Assembly (NCBI RefSeq): GCF_030162935.1
Contig: NZ_JASAUZ010000005.1
Location: forward strand, 29,151 to 93,150
Reading direction: 5' to 3'
DNA: 64,000 bases
Source: Comamonas halotolerans
GTDB lineage: Bacteria > Pseudomonadota > Gammaproteobacteria > Burkholderiales > Burkholderiaceae_C
The first letter of the stretch is position 1. Every line of letters begins with the position of its first letter. The translations under genes were made by a program, and so were the position numbers. Under the pieces are notes generated by a model, which was not told the DNA's origin, searched no databases, and saw only the letters and a program-made list of their open reading frames with translations. Below, piece by piece: positions 17,861 through 27,130 of the stretch.

Positions 17861-18817
17861 TTAACCTTGGTTGCCCTGCTGTGCGTTTTGCGCGCTCTGG
17901 ATGGCGCGGGACAGCTTGCTGGCATAAAGAGGATCGGTGGCATAGCCTGCGTTCTGCAGGGCTGTGGCATAGGCCGTGGCGCTGCCGGTGCTTTGCATGG
18001 CTTTGGCGTAGCGCGGGTTTCCCGTGATCAGACGGGCGTAGTCACGGAAGGAATCTTCGTAAGAGTCATAGGCGCGGAATTTGGCCTTGACCTTGCGTGG
18101 AATGCCATCGATGTATTCGGTGGTGGTAATTTCTGCGACCTTGCCACTCCAGTTGCCCGTGGCCTTGATGCCAAACAGGTTGAAGGAGTTGCTGCCGTTG
18201 TCGCCCCGAATCTCGCTTCTGCCCCAGCCGGTTTCATGACCGGCCTGACCCAGCATATAGCTGGCGGGAATGCCACTTTCACGTGCCACACGTTGTGCAG
18301 CACTCTGGTGGGCCTGGACGAAATTGTCGCGTCCTTTGGGTGATGGTGCGTAAGCGTCCAGGAATGCGGTGCTTCCGCCCAGAGGTGCGGTTCCAGACAA
18401 GCCCGGATAGCGGGCACTGCGCCCTGCGAAGCTGACGGTGGAAGGGATGCTGAAATTGCGCTCCATGCCACCCAATGCTGCGGCAGGGTTCACTCCGGCT
18501 TCGGCAGGGTCGATGCCCATGGAGCGTGCAATCTGCGCGGTGATCGCATCCGTCAGCCCGCCGGGCATGCCCGCCATGGATACCGACAGCTGCTGGTCCA
18601 TCATGGAGTCTGCCAACTTAGAGCTTTCGTTGTCCAGCAAGCCACTTTTCATTGTGGCCTGGCGCATGCTCTTGATCATCTCGTGCATGAATAGCGATTC
18701 CAGCTGTTTGGCTGCCTCGCGTGCCGCTTGCGGATTTTTGGCGTTGGCCTGATTTTTCAGACTGTTGAGCGCATGGATATCGGTGGCCAGCGCATTGCCT
18801 GTGTGGATCGTGCTCAT
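17861..18817 (-). CDS. flgJ: Flagellar rod assembly protein/muramidase FlgJ
   Basis: The start is fixed at 18817: GGAGGTGAT stands just upstream and the ATG overlaps the flgI stop as ATGA. The 318-residue product has the N-terminal rod-binding domain (about 15-110, QLESLFMHEMIKSMRQATM) and a C-terminal glucosaminidase-type peptidoglycan hydrolase domain (about 165-310, with SGIPASYMLGQAGHETGWGRSE). It caps the growing rod and opens the peptidoglycan for it. This is the dual-domain form found in beta- and gammaproteobacteria. Confidence 0.95.
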   Translation of the reverse strand: MSTIHTGNALATDIHALNSLKNQANAKNPQAAREAAKQLESLFMHEMIKSMRQATMKSGLLDNESSKLADSMMDQQLSVSMAGMPGGLTDAITAQIARSMGIDPAEAGVNPAAALGGMERNFSIPSTVSFAGRSARYPGLSGTAPLGGSTAFLDAYAPSPKGRDNFVQAHQSAAQRVARESGIPASYMLGQAGHETGWGRSEIRGDNGSNSFNLFGIKATGNWSGKVAEITTTEYIDGIPRKVKAKFRAYDSYEDSFRDYARLITGNPRYAKAMQSTGSATAYATALQNAGYATDPLYASKLSRAIQSAQNAQQGNQG

Positions 18818-19959
18818 ATCACCTCCAGTTCGGCATTCAACGCGCCAGCTGCTTTGATGGCTTGCAAAATCGCCAGCAGGTCTTGCGGTGTGGCTCCCAA
18901 GGCATTGAGCGAGCGCACCACATCGGCCAGCTGTGGCGACGCTGGCACGCGCACAATCTTTCCGGCATCCTGCGTGACGTTGATATTGGTTTTCTCTGCC
19001 ACCACGGTCTGGCCTTGGGAGAACGCACCAGGCTGGCTGATGACAGGGGTGGAGTCGATAGTGATAGCCAGATTGCCATGGGCGATGGCACAAGGCCCCA
19101 AGGTGACGGACTGGTTCATCACGATGGAGCCGGTGCGGGCATTGATCACGACCTTGGCAGAAGGCTTGTTGGTGGGCAGGTTCAGCTCTTGAATGTCGGC
19201 AATAAAGCTCACGCGTGCACCGGGGTGCTGCGGGGCTTGTACCTCAACCGTGCGTCCATCCAGCGCCATGGCCGTGCCCATGCCGTGGCGGTTGTTGATG
19301 GCGTTGACCACCTGGTTGGCGGTGAGGAAGTCGGTGGTGTTCAGGCCCAGCTTGATGGTGTCACCGTCATGGATCGGCGTGGGAACCGCACGCTCCACCT
19401 GCGCGCCCAGGGGAATGCGACCTGCGCTGAGGTGGTTGATTTGCACCTTGGAGCCGCCCTGTGAGGCACCCGCACCGCCAATGACCAGATTGCCTTGTGC
19501 CAGAGCGTAAATTTCGCCGTCGGCGCCGCGCAAAGGGGTGGTGATCAGTGTGCCGCCCTTGAGCGATTTGGCATTGCCCATGGATGAGACATTGATGTCA
19601 ATGTGCTGGCCGGGCTGGGCAAACGCAGGCAGATCGGCCGTGACGATGACGGCTGCCACGTTCTTGAGCTGCAGATTGTTGGTGTTGGCGGTGGCAGGCA
19701 GCGTGATGCCCATTTGCTGCAGATAGTTCGCCAGCGTTTGGGTGGTGTAGGGCATCTGGGTGGTCTGGTCGCCGGTGCCATCAAGGCCGACCACCAAGCC
19801 GTAGCCGGTTAACTGGTTGGACCGAACGCCCTGAACCGAGGCCACTTCCTTGATGCGCAAGGCGTGGGCCGGCGATGCCAGCATGCCGCTGCCAAGAGCC
19901 AGCAGTGCCAGAGCCAGGCGTGCGGCGCGGAATGTGGAGAGCGTGGACAGTACTTTCAT
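18814..19959 (-). CDS. flgI: Flagellar P-ring protein FlgI
   Basis: The ATG at 19959 (MKVLSTLSTFRAARLALALLALG) gives 381 residues with a Sec signal ending SPAHA. The mature start, LRIKEVASVQGVRSNQLTGYGLVVGL, is the hallmark of P-ring proteins. FlgI forms the periplasmic ring around the rod in the peptidoglycan layer. It lies downstream of flgH and overlaps flgJ by 4 bases. Confidence 0.96.
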   Translation of the reverse strand: MKVLSTLSTFRAARLALALLALGSGMLASPAHALRIKEVASVQGVRSNQLTGYGLVVGLDGTGDQTTQMPYTTQTLANYLQQMGITLPATANTNNLQLKNVAAVIVTADLPAFAQPGQHIDINVSSMGNAKSLKGGTLITTPLRGADGEIYALAQGNLVIGGAGASQGGSKVQINHLSAGRIPLGAQVERAVPTPIHDGDTIKLGLNTTDFLTANQVVNAINNRHGMGTAMALDGRTVEVQAPQHPGARVSFIADIQELNLPTNKPSAKVVINARTGSIVMNQSVTLGPCAIAHGNLAITIDSTPVISQPGAFSQGQTVVAEKTNINVTQDAGKIVRVPASPQLADVVRSLNALGATPQDLLAILQAIKAAGALNAELEVI

Positions 19960-19980
19960 ACTGCCCAATTCTGGAGAGCT

Positions 19981-20721
19981 TTAGAAAGGGATAAAGCTCA
20001 AAAAGAAGCGTGACAACCAGCCAATTGCCTGCGCTGAATTTTGCTGGCCACGACCGCGCGATTCCACGCGCACATTGGCCACCTGGGTGGAGCTGATCAC
20101 GCTGTTGGGCTGCAGTTGGTACGGATCTACTGTGCCGGTGAAGCGCAGCACATCAACATTTTGGTTGACGCCAATTTGCTTTTCTCCGGTGACCACCAAA
20201 TGCCCGTTGGGCAGCACCTCTACCACGGTGGCCGTGATGGCTCCGGTGAAAGTGTTGGCGCTGGAGGTGCCACCACCGCCTTCAAAGTCGGAGTTGCTGC
20301 CAACGCCCAGCTTGCCCAGCTTTTGTGCTGTGCCGAGTGCGCCACCGGTCAGGATAGGCAGATCGGTGATGCCAGCCGACATTTTGCTGTCACGGTTGAC
20401 CGTGGAGGATGACTTCTGGCTGGCTGTGACTTTTTCTGCAATCTGAATGGTCACCATATCACCCACCAGGCGCGCGCGACGGCTTTCAAATGGGGGGCGA
20501 TAACGGTTCGCCTGGAACAGGCCGCCTGTGGCCTGGGCCTGCTGCTGGGGAGCAGCAATGGCAGTGGACGGCAAAGGCTGGGTCTGGTTGTGCAGATCAA
20601 CCGGAGGCGGATCATTGAACGCGCAGCCGCTGACAACCAGACAGGCTGCAACTGATAGCGCAGTGCGTGGAGCATGCTGCATCCATGCCAAAGTCTGGAA
20701 CAAGGGGCGAGAGGCGGACAT
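19981..20721 (-). CDS. flgH: Flagellar L-ring lipoprotein FlgH
   Basis: The start at 20721 is supported by GGAG five bases upstream; the longer frame starts with TTG. The 246-residue product has a lipobox-type sequence, LVVSGC, with a rather long signal region, and then the conserved RARLVGDMVTIQIAEK. FlgH forms the outer-membrane ring of the basal body. The N-terminal region before the lipobox is longer than in many homologues, so the start could be a later ATG (MQHAPRTALS). Confidence 0.94.
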   Translation of the reverse strand: MSASRPLFQTLAWMQHAPRTALSVAACLVVSGCAFNDPPPVDLHNQTQPLPSTAIAAPQQQAQATGGLFQANRYRPPFESRRARLVGDMVTIQIAEKVTASQKSSSTVNRDSKMSAGITDLPILTGGALGTAQKLGKLGVGSNSDFEGGGGTSSANTFTGAITATVVEVLPNGHLVVTGEKQIGVNQNVDVLRFTGTVDPYQLQPNSVISSTQVANVRVESRGRGQQNSAQAIGWLSRFFLSFIPF

Positions 20722-20806
20722 AAACGCTCCGAAGAAATGCAAGGCAAACGCTTGTGACGCTGAGCGATCTGGGCAGACCGGGATCAGCGCAGCAAGGAAG
20801 GAAAAA

Positions 20807-21589
20807 TCACAGCTGCGACAGCTTGGCCAGCATCTGGTCGCTGGTGGAAATGGCCTTGGAATTCATCTCGTAGGCGCGCTGGGTCTGGATCATGTTCACC
20901 AGCTCTTCCACCACGTTCACGTTGGATGATTCCAGGAAACCTTGCATCACAGTACCCAGGTTGTTGGTGCCCGGTGTGCCGGTCTGAGGCGCGCCCGATG
21001 CGGCACTTTCGCGGTACAGATTCTCGCCAATGGGCTCCAGGCCGGGGGCATTGATGAAGGAGGCCGTGTTGAGCTGACCAATCTGTTGGGGCTGAGCCTG
21101 ACCGGGCAAAGTGACCGATACCGCGCCCGAGCGGCTGATGCTCAGCTTGGTAGCATCCTGAGGCACGGTGATACCGTCCAGCAAGGGGTAGCCGCCAGCG
21201 GTCACCAATTGCCCGTTGGCATCTTTGCTGAAAGTGCCATCGCGGGTGTATGCCGTGGTGCCATCCGGCATTTGTACCTGGAAAAAACCGTCACCGCTGA
21301 TGGCGACATCCAGATCCTTGCCCGATTCCAGGGGAGTACCCTGCGTGAAGTTGCGGGTGGTGGCCACGGTGCGCACACCCAGCCCCAGGTGCATGCCGGT
21401 GGGCAGAATGTTCTGCTCATCGGCTTGCGAACCCACCTGGCGCAGGTTCTGATAGATCAAGTCTTCAAAAACGGCGCTCTGGCGCTTGTAGCCCGTGGTG
21501 GAGACGTTGGACAAATTGTGCGAGACCACATCCATATTGGTCTGCTGGGCTGACATGCCGGTTTTGGCAATCCACAGGGAATTCATCAT
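20807..21589 (-). CDS. flgG: Distal rod protein FlgG
   Basis: The 260-residue product has the rod/hook N-terminal motif ([35 protein letters not shown]) and the family's C-terminal helix, [22 protein letters not shown]. The central [23 protein letters not shown] is typical of FlgG. It builds the distal rod, exported by the flagellar T3SS. Two adjacent ATGs are available; the first is used. Confidence 0.96.
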   Translation of the reverse strand: MMNSLWIAKTGMSAQQTNMDVVSHNLSNVSTTGYKRQSAVFEDLIYQNLRQVGSQADEQNILPTGMHLGLGVRTVATTRNFTQGTPLESGKDLDVAISGDGFFQVQMPDGTTAYTRDGTFSKDANGQLVTAGGYPLLDGITVPQDATKLSISRSGAVSVTLPGQAQPQQIGQLNTASFINAPGLEPIGENLYRESAASGAPQTGTPGTNNLGTVMQGFLESSNVNVVEELVNMIQTQRAYEMNSKAISTSDQMLAKLSQL

Positions 21590-21625
21590 GGTGAAGTGTC
21601 CTTCCGTAATTCGTTACGTTGCGGC

Positions 21626-22363
21626 TTAGCCGTTCATGCTCAGCAGCTGGCTGGCAGTCTTGTCGTTGTTTTCTGCCGTGGTCAGCAGCTTCATCTGTTG
21701 CTCGAACTGGCGTGAGGCGGCAATCATGCCGACCATGGCTTCCACAGCATTCACGTTCGAGCCTTCGAGCGCACCAGCGATCACGGTGGCATTGGCATCT
21801 GCGGGCAGGTCGCCCTGCGCATTGCGGAACAGGCCGTCATCGCCGCGCTGCAGCGGTTGGTCCTGATTGGGGGTGACCATCTTCAGACGGCCAATGTTGA
21901 TGGGGTCCTGACCATCCAGCGTGGCCACCACCGTGCCGTCACCGCCAAAGCTCACGCGGGCGTTTTGCGGAATGTCCACAGGAGCGCCGCCGTCAGTCAG
22001 CACAGGCAGGCCGTTGGCAGTGACCAACTGACCATCCGCGGTAACTTCCAAAGCGCCGTTGCGGGTATAAGCCTCCAGCCCGTCCAGTCCTTGAACGGCA
22101 AACCAGGCGTTGCCTCGAGCCATCAGGTCGGTACTTTTTCCGGTGGTTATGGCAGGTCCTGGCTGGTCCAGGTGACCCGAGGTAGCGTCCAGGCCAAACA
22201 CGCGCGTACTGGAACCCTGGCCCTGCAGCGGCACCGAGCGGAAGGTGCTCAGTTCGGCACGGAAGCCCGTGGTCGAGACGTTGGCCAGATTGTTGGAAAG
22301 CACCGCCTGCCGCTGCGCAGCGGCGTTGGCGCCGGTCATGGTGGTGTAGATGATGCGGTCCAT
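21626..22363 (-). CDS. flgF: Proximal rod protein FlgF
   Basis: The 245-residue product opens MDRIIYTTMTGANAAAQRQAVLSNNLANVSTTGFRAE, characteristic of FlgF, and closes with EQQMKLLTTAENNDKTASQLL. It is a proximal rod subunit, located between flgE and flgG as usual. Confidence 0.95.
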   Translation of the reverse strand: MDRIIYTTMTGANAAAQRQAVLSNNLANVSTTGFRAELSTFRSVPLQGQGSSTRVFGLDATSGHLDQPGPAITTGKSTDLMARGNAWFAVQGLDGLEAYTRNGALEVTADGQLVTANGLPVLTDGGAPVDIPQNARVSFGGDGTVVATLDGQDPINIGRLKMVTPNQDQPLQRGDDGLFRNAQGDLPADANATVIAGALEGSNVNAVEAMVGMIAASRQFEQQMKLLTTAENNDKTASQLLSMNG

Positions 22364-22395
22364 GGCGAATTCCTAGTGGCGCGTGTGCAGCGCGT

Positions 22396-23646
22396 TTAGC
22401 GCAGGTTGACCAGCGTCGAGAAGATCTGGTCCTGGGTTTTGATGGTTTGTGCGTTGGCCTGATAGGCGCGTTGCGCGGTCATCATGTTGACCAACTGTGC
22501 AGTCAGGTCAACGTTGGACTCCTCCAGGGCACTGCCCTGGATGGTGCCAAAACTGCCCGTGCCCGCCGCGCCGTAGATGGCCGGGCCGGAGTCATTGGAG
22601 ACCACCCAGTTGTTGTTGCCATCCGGCTGCAGACCTTGGGTGTTGGTGAACTTGGCAAGTGCCACTTGGGCTTCTGCACGGGTGATGCCATTGGAATAGG
22701 TGGCCATCAAGGTGCCGTCGGACGCTACGTTGACGGAGGTCAGCTCGCCCGAAGCGTAGCCGTCCTGCGTGAGCTTGGCCACGGAAAAAGCGCTACCCAA
22801 TTGCGAGACACCGCTGAGATTGATGTTCACGTCCCAGGCACCGGGGTTGGGGTCATTGGGGTTGTTGCTCTTTATCGATGTACTCAGTGTGGTGCCACCG
22901 GTGGAGGTGAAGGACTTGCTGGCTGCGCCGTAAGACTCGACATCAATCAGCTTGCCTGCAGAGTTGAACACCATGCGGCCCAAGGGCTCGGCGTTGGGAT
23001 CCAGGCTGTCATAGACTTCCCAGGTGTTGGCATCGGTCTTCTGGAAGTACATGGACAGTGGTGTGGCCATGCCTTGCTCGTCAAAGACTTCCAGCGAAGT
23101 GCCATAGGTGGCGCGTGGAGGCGCGGGGTTGGCGTCCTGATCCACGCGTGCATCCAGGTTGATGGTGGCCGAAACATTGTTCGTTTGCTTGGCGGCAATC
23201 GGTGCACCCGCAGGGAACACCAGATTGCTCAGGCTGACGCTTTCGCGTACTCCGGTTTCGGGGTTGATCTTGTAGCCTTGAACATTGTCGCCATTGACCG
23301 TCACCAGCTCGCCATTCTTGTTGAGCTGGAATGCGCCGTTGCGGGTGTAGGCAATGCCGGTACCTGTTTGCACCACAAAGAAACCGTCGCCGTTGATAGC
23401 CATATCCAGGCCGTTGGCGCTGGGCGTGATCACACCTTGCGTGAATTGCTGCGAGACCGCTGCCACGCTGACGCCAATGCCTGTGTTGTTGGCGCTGGAA
23501 GCGCCCATGGCGCTGGCTACCATTTCATTGAACTCGGTGCGCGAGTTCTTGAAACCGACGGTGTTGCTGTTGGCAATGTTGTGACCAATCACGTCCAGGT
23601 TTTTGCTGGATGCGTTCAGGCCGGAAAGTCCGTGATGGAAGCCCAT
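22396..23646 (-). CDS. flgE: Flagellar hook protein FlgE
   Basis: The 416 residues begin MGFHHGLSGLNASSKNLDVIGHNIANSNTVGFKNSR and end AQTIKTQDQIFSTLVNLR, the conserved terminal helices of hook protein. The middle region (FQLNKNGELVTVNGDNVQGY and following) fits FlgE. It polymerises into the flexible hook. The length is in the usual range. Confidence 0.96.
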   Translation of the reverse strand: MGFHHGLSGLNASSKNLDVIGHNIANSNTVGFKNSRTEFNEMVASAMGASSANNTGIGVSVAAVSQQFTQGVITPSANGLDMAINGDGFFVVQTGTGIAYTRNGAFQLNKNGELVTVNGDNVQGYKINPETGVRESVSLSNLVFPAGAPIAAKQTNNVSATINLDARVDQDANPAPPRATYGTSLEVFDEQGMATPLSMYFQKTDANTWEVYDSLDPNAEPLGRMVFNSAGKLIDVESYGAASKSFTSTGGTTLSTSIKSNNPNDPNPGAWDVNINLSGVSQLGSAFSVAKLTQDGYASGELTSVNVASDGTLMATYSNGITRAEAQVALAKFTNTQGLQPDGNNNWVVSNDSGPAIYGAAGTGSFGTIQGSALEESNVDLTAQLVNMMTAQRAYQANAQTIKTQDQIFSTLVNLR

Positions 23647-23663
23647 GGTTAACTCCTGCGAAT

Positions 23664-24332
23664 TTAGAACACAGCCTTGACGCTGTTGTAGTTGATGCTG
23701 CTACCGTTGGCCAGCTCCAGCATGAGTGAGCCGTTGCTGATGCTCGTTGCCACCACTGCGTTGGGGGCCAGTGAAGTGCTCTTGACGGTCGCTTCACCAT
23801 TGGTGGCGCTGACCTTGAAGCGCAAGTCCAGATCACTGCCGGTGTAGTCGCTGCCGTCCCAGGTGAAGTAGTTGCGGCCAGCTGCGGCAGAGCCCAGCTC
23901 CAGGGTGTCCACGACTTCGCCCGATGCGGTGGTGATGGTGACCGTGACATTGGCGGCCGAAGCGTCCAGATCAAATGCGGCCGTGCCGCTGAGCTTGGTG
24001 TTGCCTTCTTCGTCTTCGAAGGCTGAAAGCCCCAGGTTGTTGCCTTCGGACAGCACGGTATGCCCAATCATGGTTGCACCTTGCAGCATTTGCATGGACG
24101 CAAATTGGCTGGTCACGCTTTCCACGGTGCTGTTGAGTTTTTCGATGCCGCTCACAGTGCTGATTTGCGCCATTTGCGAAGTCAGCTGTGCGTTGTCCAT
24201 GGGACTTGTTGGGTCCTGGTTCTGTAACTGTGCGACCAGCAGCGTCAGAAACTGGTTCTGCATGTCTGCTGCCGAGGTGGGCGTGTTGCTCGGAGTGCCG
24301 GAATAGGTGGTGGGAGAGAGGCCGGAAATCAT
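23664..24332 (-). CDS. flgD: Hook assembly scaffold FlgD
   Basis: The 222-residue protein has the FlgD N-terminal signature DMQNQFLTLLVAQLQNQDPTSPMDN, followed by a FlgD-Ig/tudor-like region with the conserved FTWDGSDYTG. FlgD caps the growing hook and is discarded later. It lies between flgC and flgE as expected. Confidence 0.95.
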   Translation of the reverse strand: MISGLSPTTYSGTPSNTPTSAADMQNQFLTLLVAQLQNQDPTSPMDNAQLTSQMAQISTVSGIEKLNSTVESVTSQFASMQMLQGATMIGHTVLSEGNNLGLSAFEDEEGNTKLSGTAAFDLDASAANVTVTITTASGEVVDTLELGSAAAGRNYFTWDGSDYTGSDLDLRFKVSATNGEATVKSTSLAPNAVVATSISNGSLMLELANGSSINYNSVKAVF

Positions 24333-24358
24333 GCGTGCCTACTTTCTTCTGTATGTGC

Positions 24359-24763
24359 TTATTGGCCCAGCTGCAGCGTCTTGAGCAGCAGCGATTTGGC
24401 GGTGTTCATGACTTCCACGTTGTTCTGGTAGGAGCGGGAAGCGGAAATCATGTTCACCATCTCGTCCACGGCATTCACGTTGGAATGGGTGACATAGCCC
24501 TGGGCATCGGCGAGCGGGTGCTCGGGGTTGTGCACGCGACGGCCAGGGGTGTTGTCTTCGGTGATGTCTTTGACCTTCACACCTGCAGAACCTTCGGGCC
24601 CCATGGGCGCTGTCTGAAATACCACCTGGCGGGCTTTGTAAGACTCACCGTCTGGACCGGCCACGGCGTCCACGTTGGCCAGGTTGGAGGCCACAACGTT
24701 CAAACGCTGGGATTGCGCGCTGATGGCACTGCCAGAGACGCTGAAGATGGAGAACATGGACAT
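24359..24763 (-). CDS. flgC: Proximal rod protein FlgC
   Basis: The 134 residues open MSMFSIFSVSGSAISAQSQRLNVVASNLANVDAV and close with SASRSYQNNVEVMNTAKSLL, both diagnostic of FlgC. It is a proximal rod subunit, 28 bp downstream of flgB. Confidence 0.96.
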   Translation of the reverse strand: MSMFSIFSVSGSAISAQSQRLNVVASNLANVDAVAGPDGESYKARQVVFQTAPMGPEGSAGVKVKDITEDNTPGRRVHNPEHPLADAQGYVTHSNVNAVDEMVNMISASRSYQNNVEVMNTAKSLLLKTLQLGQ

Positions 24764-24791
24764 GGCGGAGGTTTCCTTGTGTCAGTGCGGC

Positions 24792-25217
24792 TTACTGGCC
24801 AGTGATGGCGCTGAGCATGGTTTTGGACTGGCCGTTGAGAAAACGCAGCGTGGCTTCATAGCGCACCGCGTTGTCCACGAAGTTGGCGCGTTCACGGTCC
24901 AGATCCACGGTGTTGTTGTCCAGACTGGGCTGTGAAGCCAGTGCATAACCCAGCGGGCTCTGACCATCGCTACCGAACTTCTGGGTAGGCAGTGGCATGT
25001 GCTGGGCATGGGTGGTGCTGGCTGCTTGCAAGGCTTGGTGCACCGAGCCGTTTTCGTCTTGCGCGGCCTTGAGTGTCTTGGCGAAATCAAAGTCCCGTGC
25101 AACATAGCCAGGGGTGTCGGCATTCGCAATATTGCTGGAGATCACACGCTGGCGTTCTGCGCGCAACAGCAGCGCGTCGCTGTGAAAGTCCAAACGGCCA
25201 GTCATTTTGTCGAGCAT
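24792..25217 (-). CDS. flgB: Proximal rod protein FlgB
   Basis: The start at 25217 (MLDKMTGRLDFHSDALLLRAERQRVISSNIANADTPGY) has AAAGGA upstream and matches the family N-terminus; the longer frame to 25256 does not. The product is 141 residues. First gene of the flgB-to-HDOD operon, divergent from flgA across 167 bp. Confidence 0.95.
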   Translation of the reverse strand: MLDKMTGRLDFHSDALLLRAERQRVISSNIANADTPGYVARDFDFAKTLKAAQDENGSVHQALQAASTTHAQHMPLPTQKFGSDGQSPLGYALASQPSLDNNTVDLDRERANFVDNAVRYEATLRFLNGQSKTMLSAITGQ

Positions 25218-25384
25218 GTGAGTCCTTTGCAGATAAAGAAAGCGAAATGGATGCACCCAGCCCTCAGACTTTGGTGCGTGCAGCGATTATGGAAATGCTG
25301 CGGTTTTGCTAAAGCGCGAAGAAAGCGGGGTTGCTGCCGTACTTCAGGGTTTAGAAAAGTGGCGCAGGCTCTAAAGTGCAGGCC
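25218..25384. promoter_or_regulatory. Divergent flgB / flgA promoter region
   Basis: This 167-bp gap must carry promoters for both the long minus-strand flg operon and the flgAMN genes. I can see no confident sigma-54, sigma-28 or sigma-70 core elements. A motif GCTAAAGCGCGAAGAAAGCG lies at about 25313-25332. A loosely similar CGCTAAAGCTGG lies upstream of flhB, which might mark a shared activator site; that is speculative. Confidence 0.4.
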
Positions 25385-26128
25385 ATGCTCCATCCTGCTG
25401 ATTTGCTCTCGCTCCTGTCCTCACGCGCCGCACGTGCTGCCGTGCGCATGTCTGCGGCGTTGCTGATTACGGGCAGCGTGTCCGCGGTGTGGGCGCAAGA
25501 CTTGTCCCAACTGAGCAATCAATGGTTGCAAGATGCGCTGTCGCAAAGCGAAGCCCAGCAGAGCATGCCGTTGCGTATGGAGGTGGAAGTTGGCAAACTT
25601 GATCCGCGCTTGAATCTGGCTCCTTGCATGCGTGTGGAGCCTTATTTGCCCAGTGGCAGCAAGTTGTGGGGGCGCACACGCATAGGGTTGCGTTGTGTGG
25701 AAGGCACCAAGCCCTGGAATGTCTTCATGCCGGTCACCGTCAAGGCATTTGGGCCTGCATGGGTGCTGGTGAACAACGTCAGCATGGGCGAGACGCTGAG
25801 TTTTGAGCACGCTATGCAGTCGGAGGTGGACTGGGCCGAATCCCCACATTCCGTGATTGCCCTGGCCGAAGACTGGATTGGACAGACGGCAGCGCGCAAC
25901 TTGACCGCAGGCATGGCCTTGCGCCAGACCATGGTCAAAGCCGCTGAAATCTTCAAGCCCGGAGCTGGTGTGAAAGTGCTGGTTGAGGGCCAGGGGTTTG
26001 TGGTGACATCTTCAGGTAAAGCCCTGGAAGGTGGTTCAGCGGGACAGAGCGTCAGGATACGCATGGACAATGGACGCACCGTCATAGGTACGGTCAATCC
26101 ACGAGGCGAAGTCGTTGTTGCACAGTGA
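25385..26128 (+). CDS. flgA: Flagellar P-ring assembly chaperone FlgA
   Basis: The start at 25385 gives 247 residues with a signal peptide ending SAVWA before QDLSQ. The C-terminal SAF-like domain has the conserved RNLTAGMALRQTMVKAAEIFKPGAGVKV and ends TVIGTVNPRGEVVV. FlgA is a periplasmic chaperone for P-ring assembly. The frame also allows a GTG start three codons earlier. It is divergent from flgB and leads the flgA-flgM-flgN group. Confidence 0.93.
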   Translation: MLHPADLLSLLSSRAARAAVRMSAALLITGSVSAVWAQDLSQLSNQWLQDALSQSEAQQSMPLRMEVEVGKLDPRLNLAPCMRVEPYLPSGSKLWGRTRIGLRCVEGTKPWNVFMPVTVKAFGPAWVLVNNVSMGETLSFEHAMQSEVDWAESPHSVIALAEDWIGQTAARNLTAGMALRQTMVKAAEIFKPGAGVKVLVEGQGFVVTSSGKALEGGSAGQSVRIRMDNGRTVIGTVNPRGEVVVAQ

Positions 26129-26151
26129 TACAAGCTTTTTGAAGAAAATGC

Positions 26152-26178
26152 TCAAGTTCTTTGCAAAAGCGTCGATAG
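26152..26178 (+). promoter_or_regulatory. Sigma-28 (FliA) promoter for flgM
   Basis: TCAAGTTC (-35), an 11-base spacer and GTCGATAG (-10) match the enterobacterial FliA consensus TAAAGTTT-N11-GCCGATAA at about 12 of 16 positions with exact spacing. It ends 41 bp before flgM. FliA-driven transcription of its own antagonist is the standard late-gene feedback. Binding is inferred from the match. Confidence 0.7.
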
Positions 26179-26219
26179 CTAGGCTACAGAGCCCTTGAGC
26201 GGGGCGGATGGAGTAGGAA

Positions 26220-26546
26220 ATGAAGGTCGGACAAAATACCAACGTCGAAATGCTGGCAGCCAAGCTGCAGCAAAACGCCGTACAACATACACAGCAAAGC
26301 AAGAGTGGCACAGCCAGTGAGGTGGCGCAGCAAAGCCGTGCCAATGCGGCCGGTGTGCCGGTGACGGTGTCCAGCTCCGTGCGCTCGCTGGATCAGAATG
26401 CCAAGTCGTCCTCGGATATTGATATGGCTAAGGTCAATGCCATCCGCGAAGCGATTGCCAACGGCACATTCAAAGTGAATGCCAGTGTCGTGGCCGACAA
26501 GATGCTGGTGGACGCAGCAGCTCTGCTGGGCGCTGAGCGCGCTTAA
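26220..26546 (+). CDS. flgM: Anti-sigma-28 factor FlgM
   Basis: The 108-residue, mostly disordered protein starts MKVGQNTNVEMLAAKLQQNAVQHTQQ. Its C-terminal sigma-binding part is VNAIREAIANGTFKVNASVVADKML, the conserved FlgM core. It holds FliA inactive until the hook is complete and FlgM is exported. A good Shine-Dalgarno (GGAGTAGGAA) precedes the ATG. The gene has its own sigma-28-type promoter and a structured 3' end. Confidence 0.93.
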   Translation: MKVGQNTNVEMLAAKLQQNAVQHTQQSKSGTASEVAQQSRANAAGVPVTVSSSVRSLDQNAKSSSDIDMAKVNAIREAIANGTFKVNASVVADKMLVDAAALLGAERA

Positions 26547-26615
26547 TTTCTTTTTCGGGCGCTTGGCGCCGGTGCGGGCCTTCCGACCTTCGGCCCAAAC
26601 CGGTACTCAGCGCCC
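26528..26615 (+). repeat. Nested and alternative stem-loops across the flgM 3' end and flgM-flgN gap
   Basis: GGGCGC (26557-26562) can pair with GCGCCC (26610-26615), enclosing inner CCGGT/ACCGG and GGGCC/GGCCC stems. Alternatively the same right arm, CTCAGCGCCC (26606-26615), pairs perfectly over 10 bp with GGGCGCTGAG (26528-26537) inside the last flgM codons. The two pairings are mutually exclusive. No T-run follows, so it is not a classical terminator. A role in mRNA processing or translation coupling is inferred. Confidence 0.55.
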
Positions 26616-26652
26616 AAACTTTGTTTGAACCGCTCAAAAATCTGAAAGAACC

Positions 26653-27018
26653 ATGCAACTCAGCGAAGCTTTGGAACAAATCGAGGGCATGATCGATGTG
26701 GTCAACGCTCTGATTGTCGACAACCAGCCTGAATCGGTCGAACAGGCCATCGGCCAGTTGCGCGATGGCATGCAGGCGTTTGCTGGGCTGGCACAGCGCT
26801 TTGGCGCGATTGAATTCACGCTGGAAAACGTGCAGCGTATGAAGATCATCTCGGAGCGCCTGATTCAGCTGCGTGGTCACATTGCCAAGATGTCTGCAAT
26901 CAATGCCCAGCAACTGAAAACACTGATGCCCGAGCAATCCATCTCCCACACCTATGGCGACAGCAAGCACCGGGGGGCTGCTGCTTCGGTCGCGCGGATC
27001 TATCACATCAGCGGTTAG
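26653..27018 (+). CDS. flgN: Flagellar export chaperone FlgN
   Basis: A 121-residue, largely helical protein directly downstream of flgM. It has heptad-like segments (SEALEQIEGMIDVVNALIVDNQPESVEQAIGQL) and no membrane segment or signal. Position and size fit FlgN, the chaperone for FlgK and FlgL. The sequence is weakly conserved in this family, so the call rests partly on context. A bidirectional terminator separates it from fliA. Confidence 0.75.
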   Translation: MQLSEALEQIEGMIDVVNALIVDNQPESVEQAIGQLRDGMQAFAGLAQRFGAIEFTLENVQRMKIISERLIQLRGHIAKMSAINAQQLKTLMPEQSISHTYGDSKHRGAAASVARIYHISG

Positions 27019-27130
27019 CCGCGCATTCCTGGATGCCCTGGTGTTCATGCCAGCAAGCCCATGGGCATGGAAGAAAGCAGCTGCGACGCAAACAAGAGCA
27101 GTGACGAGACTGGGAAAATTTACCAGTCAC

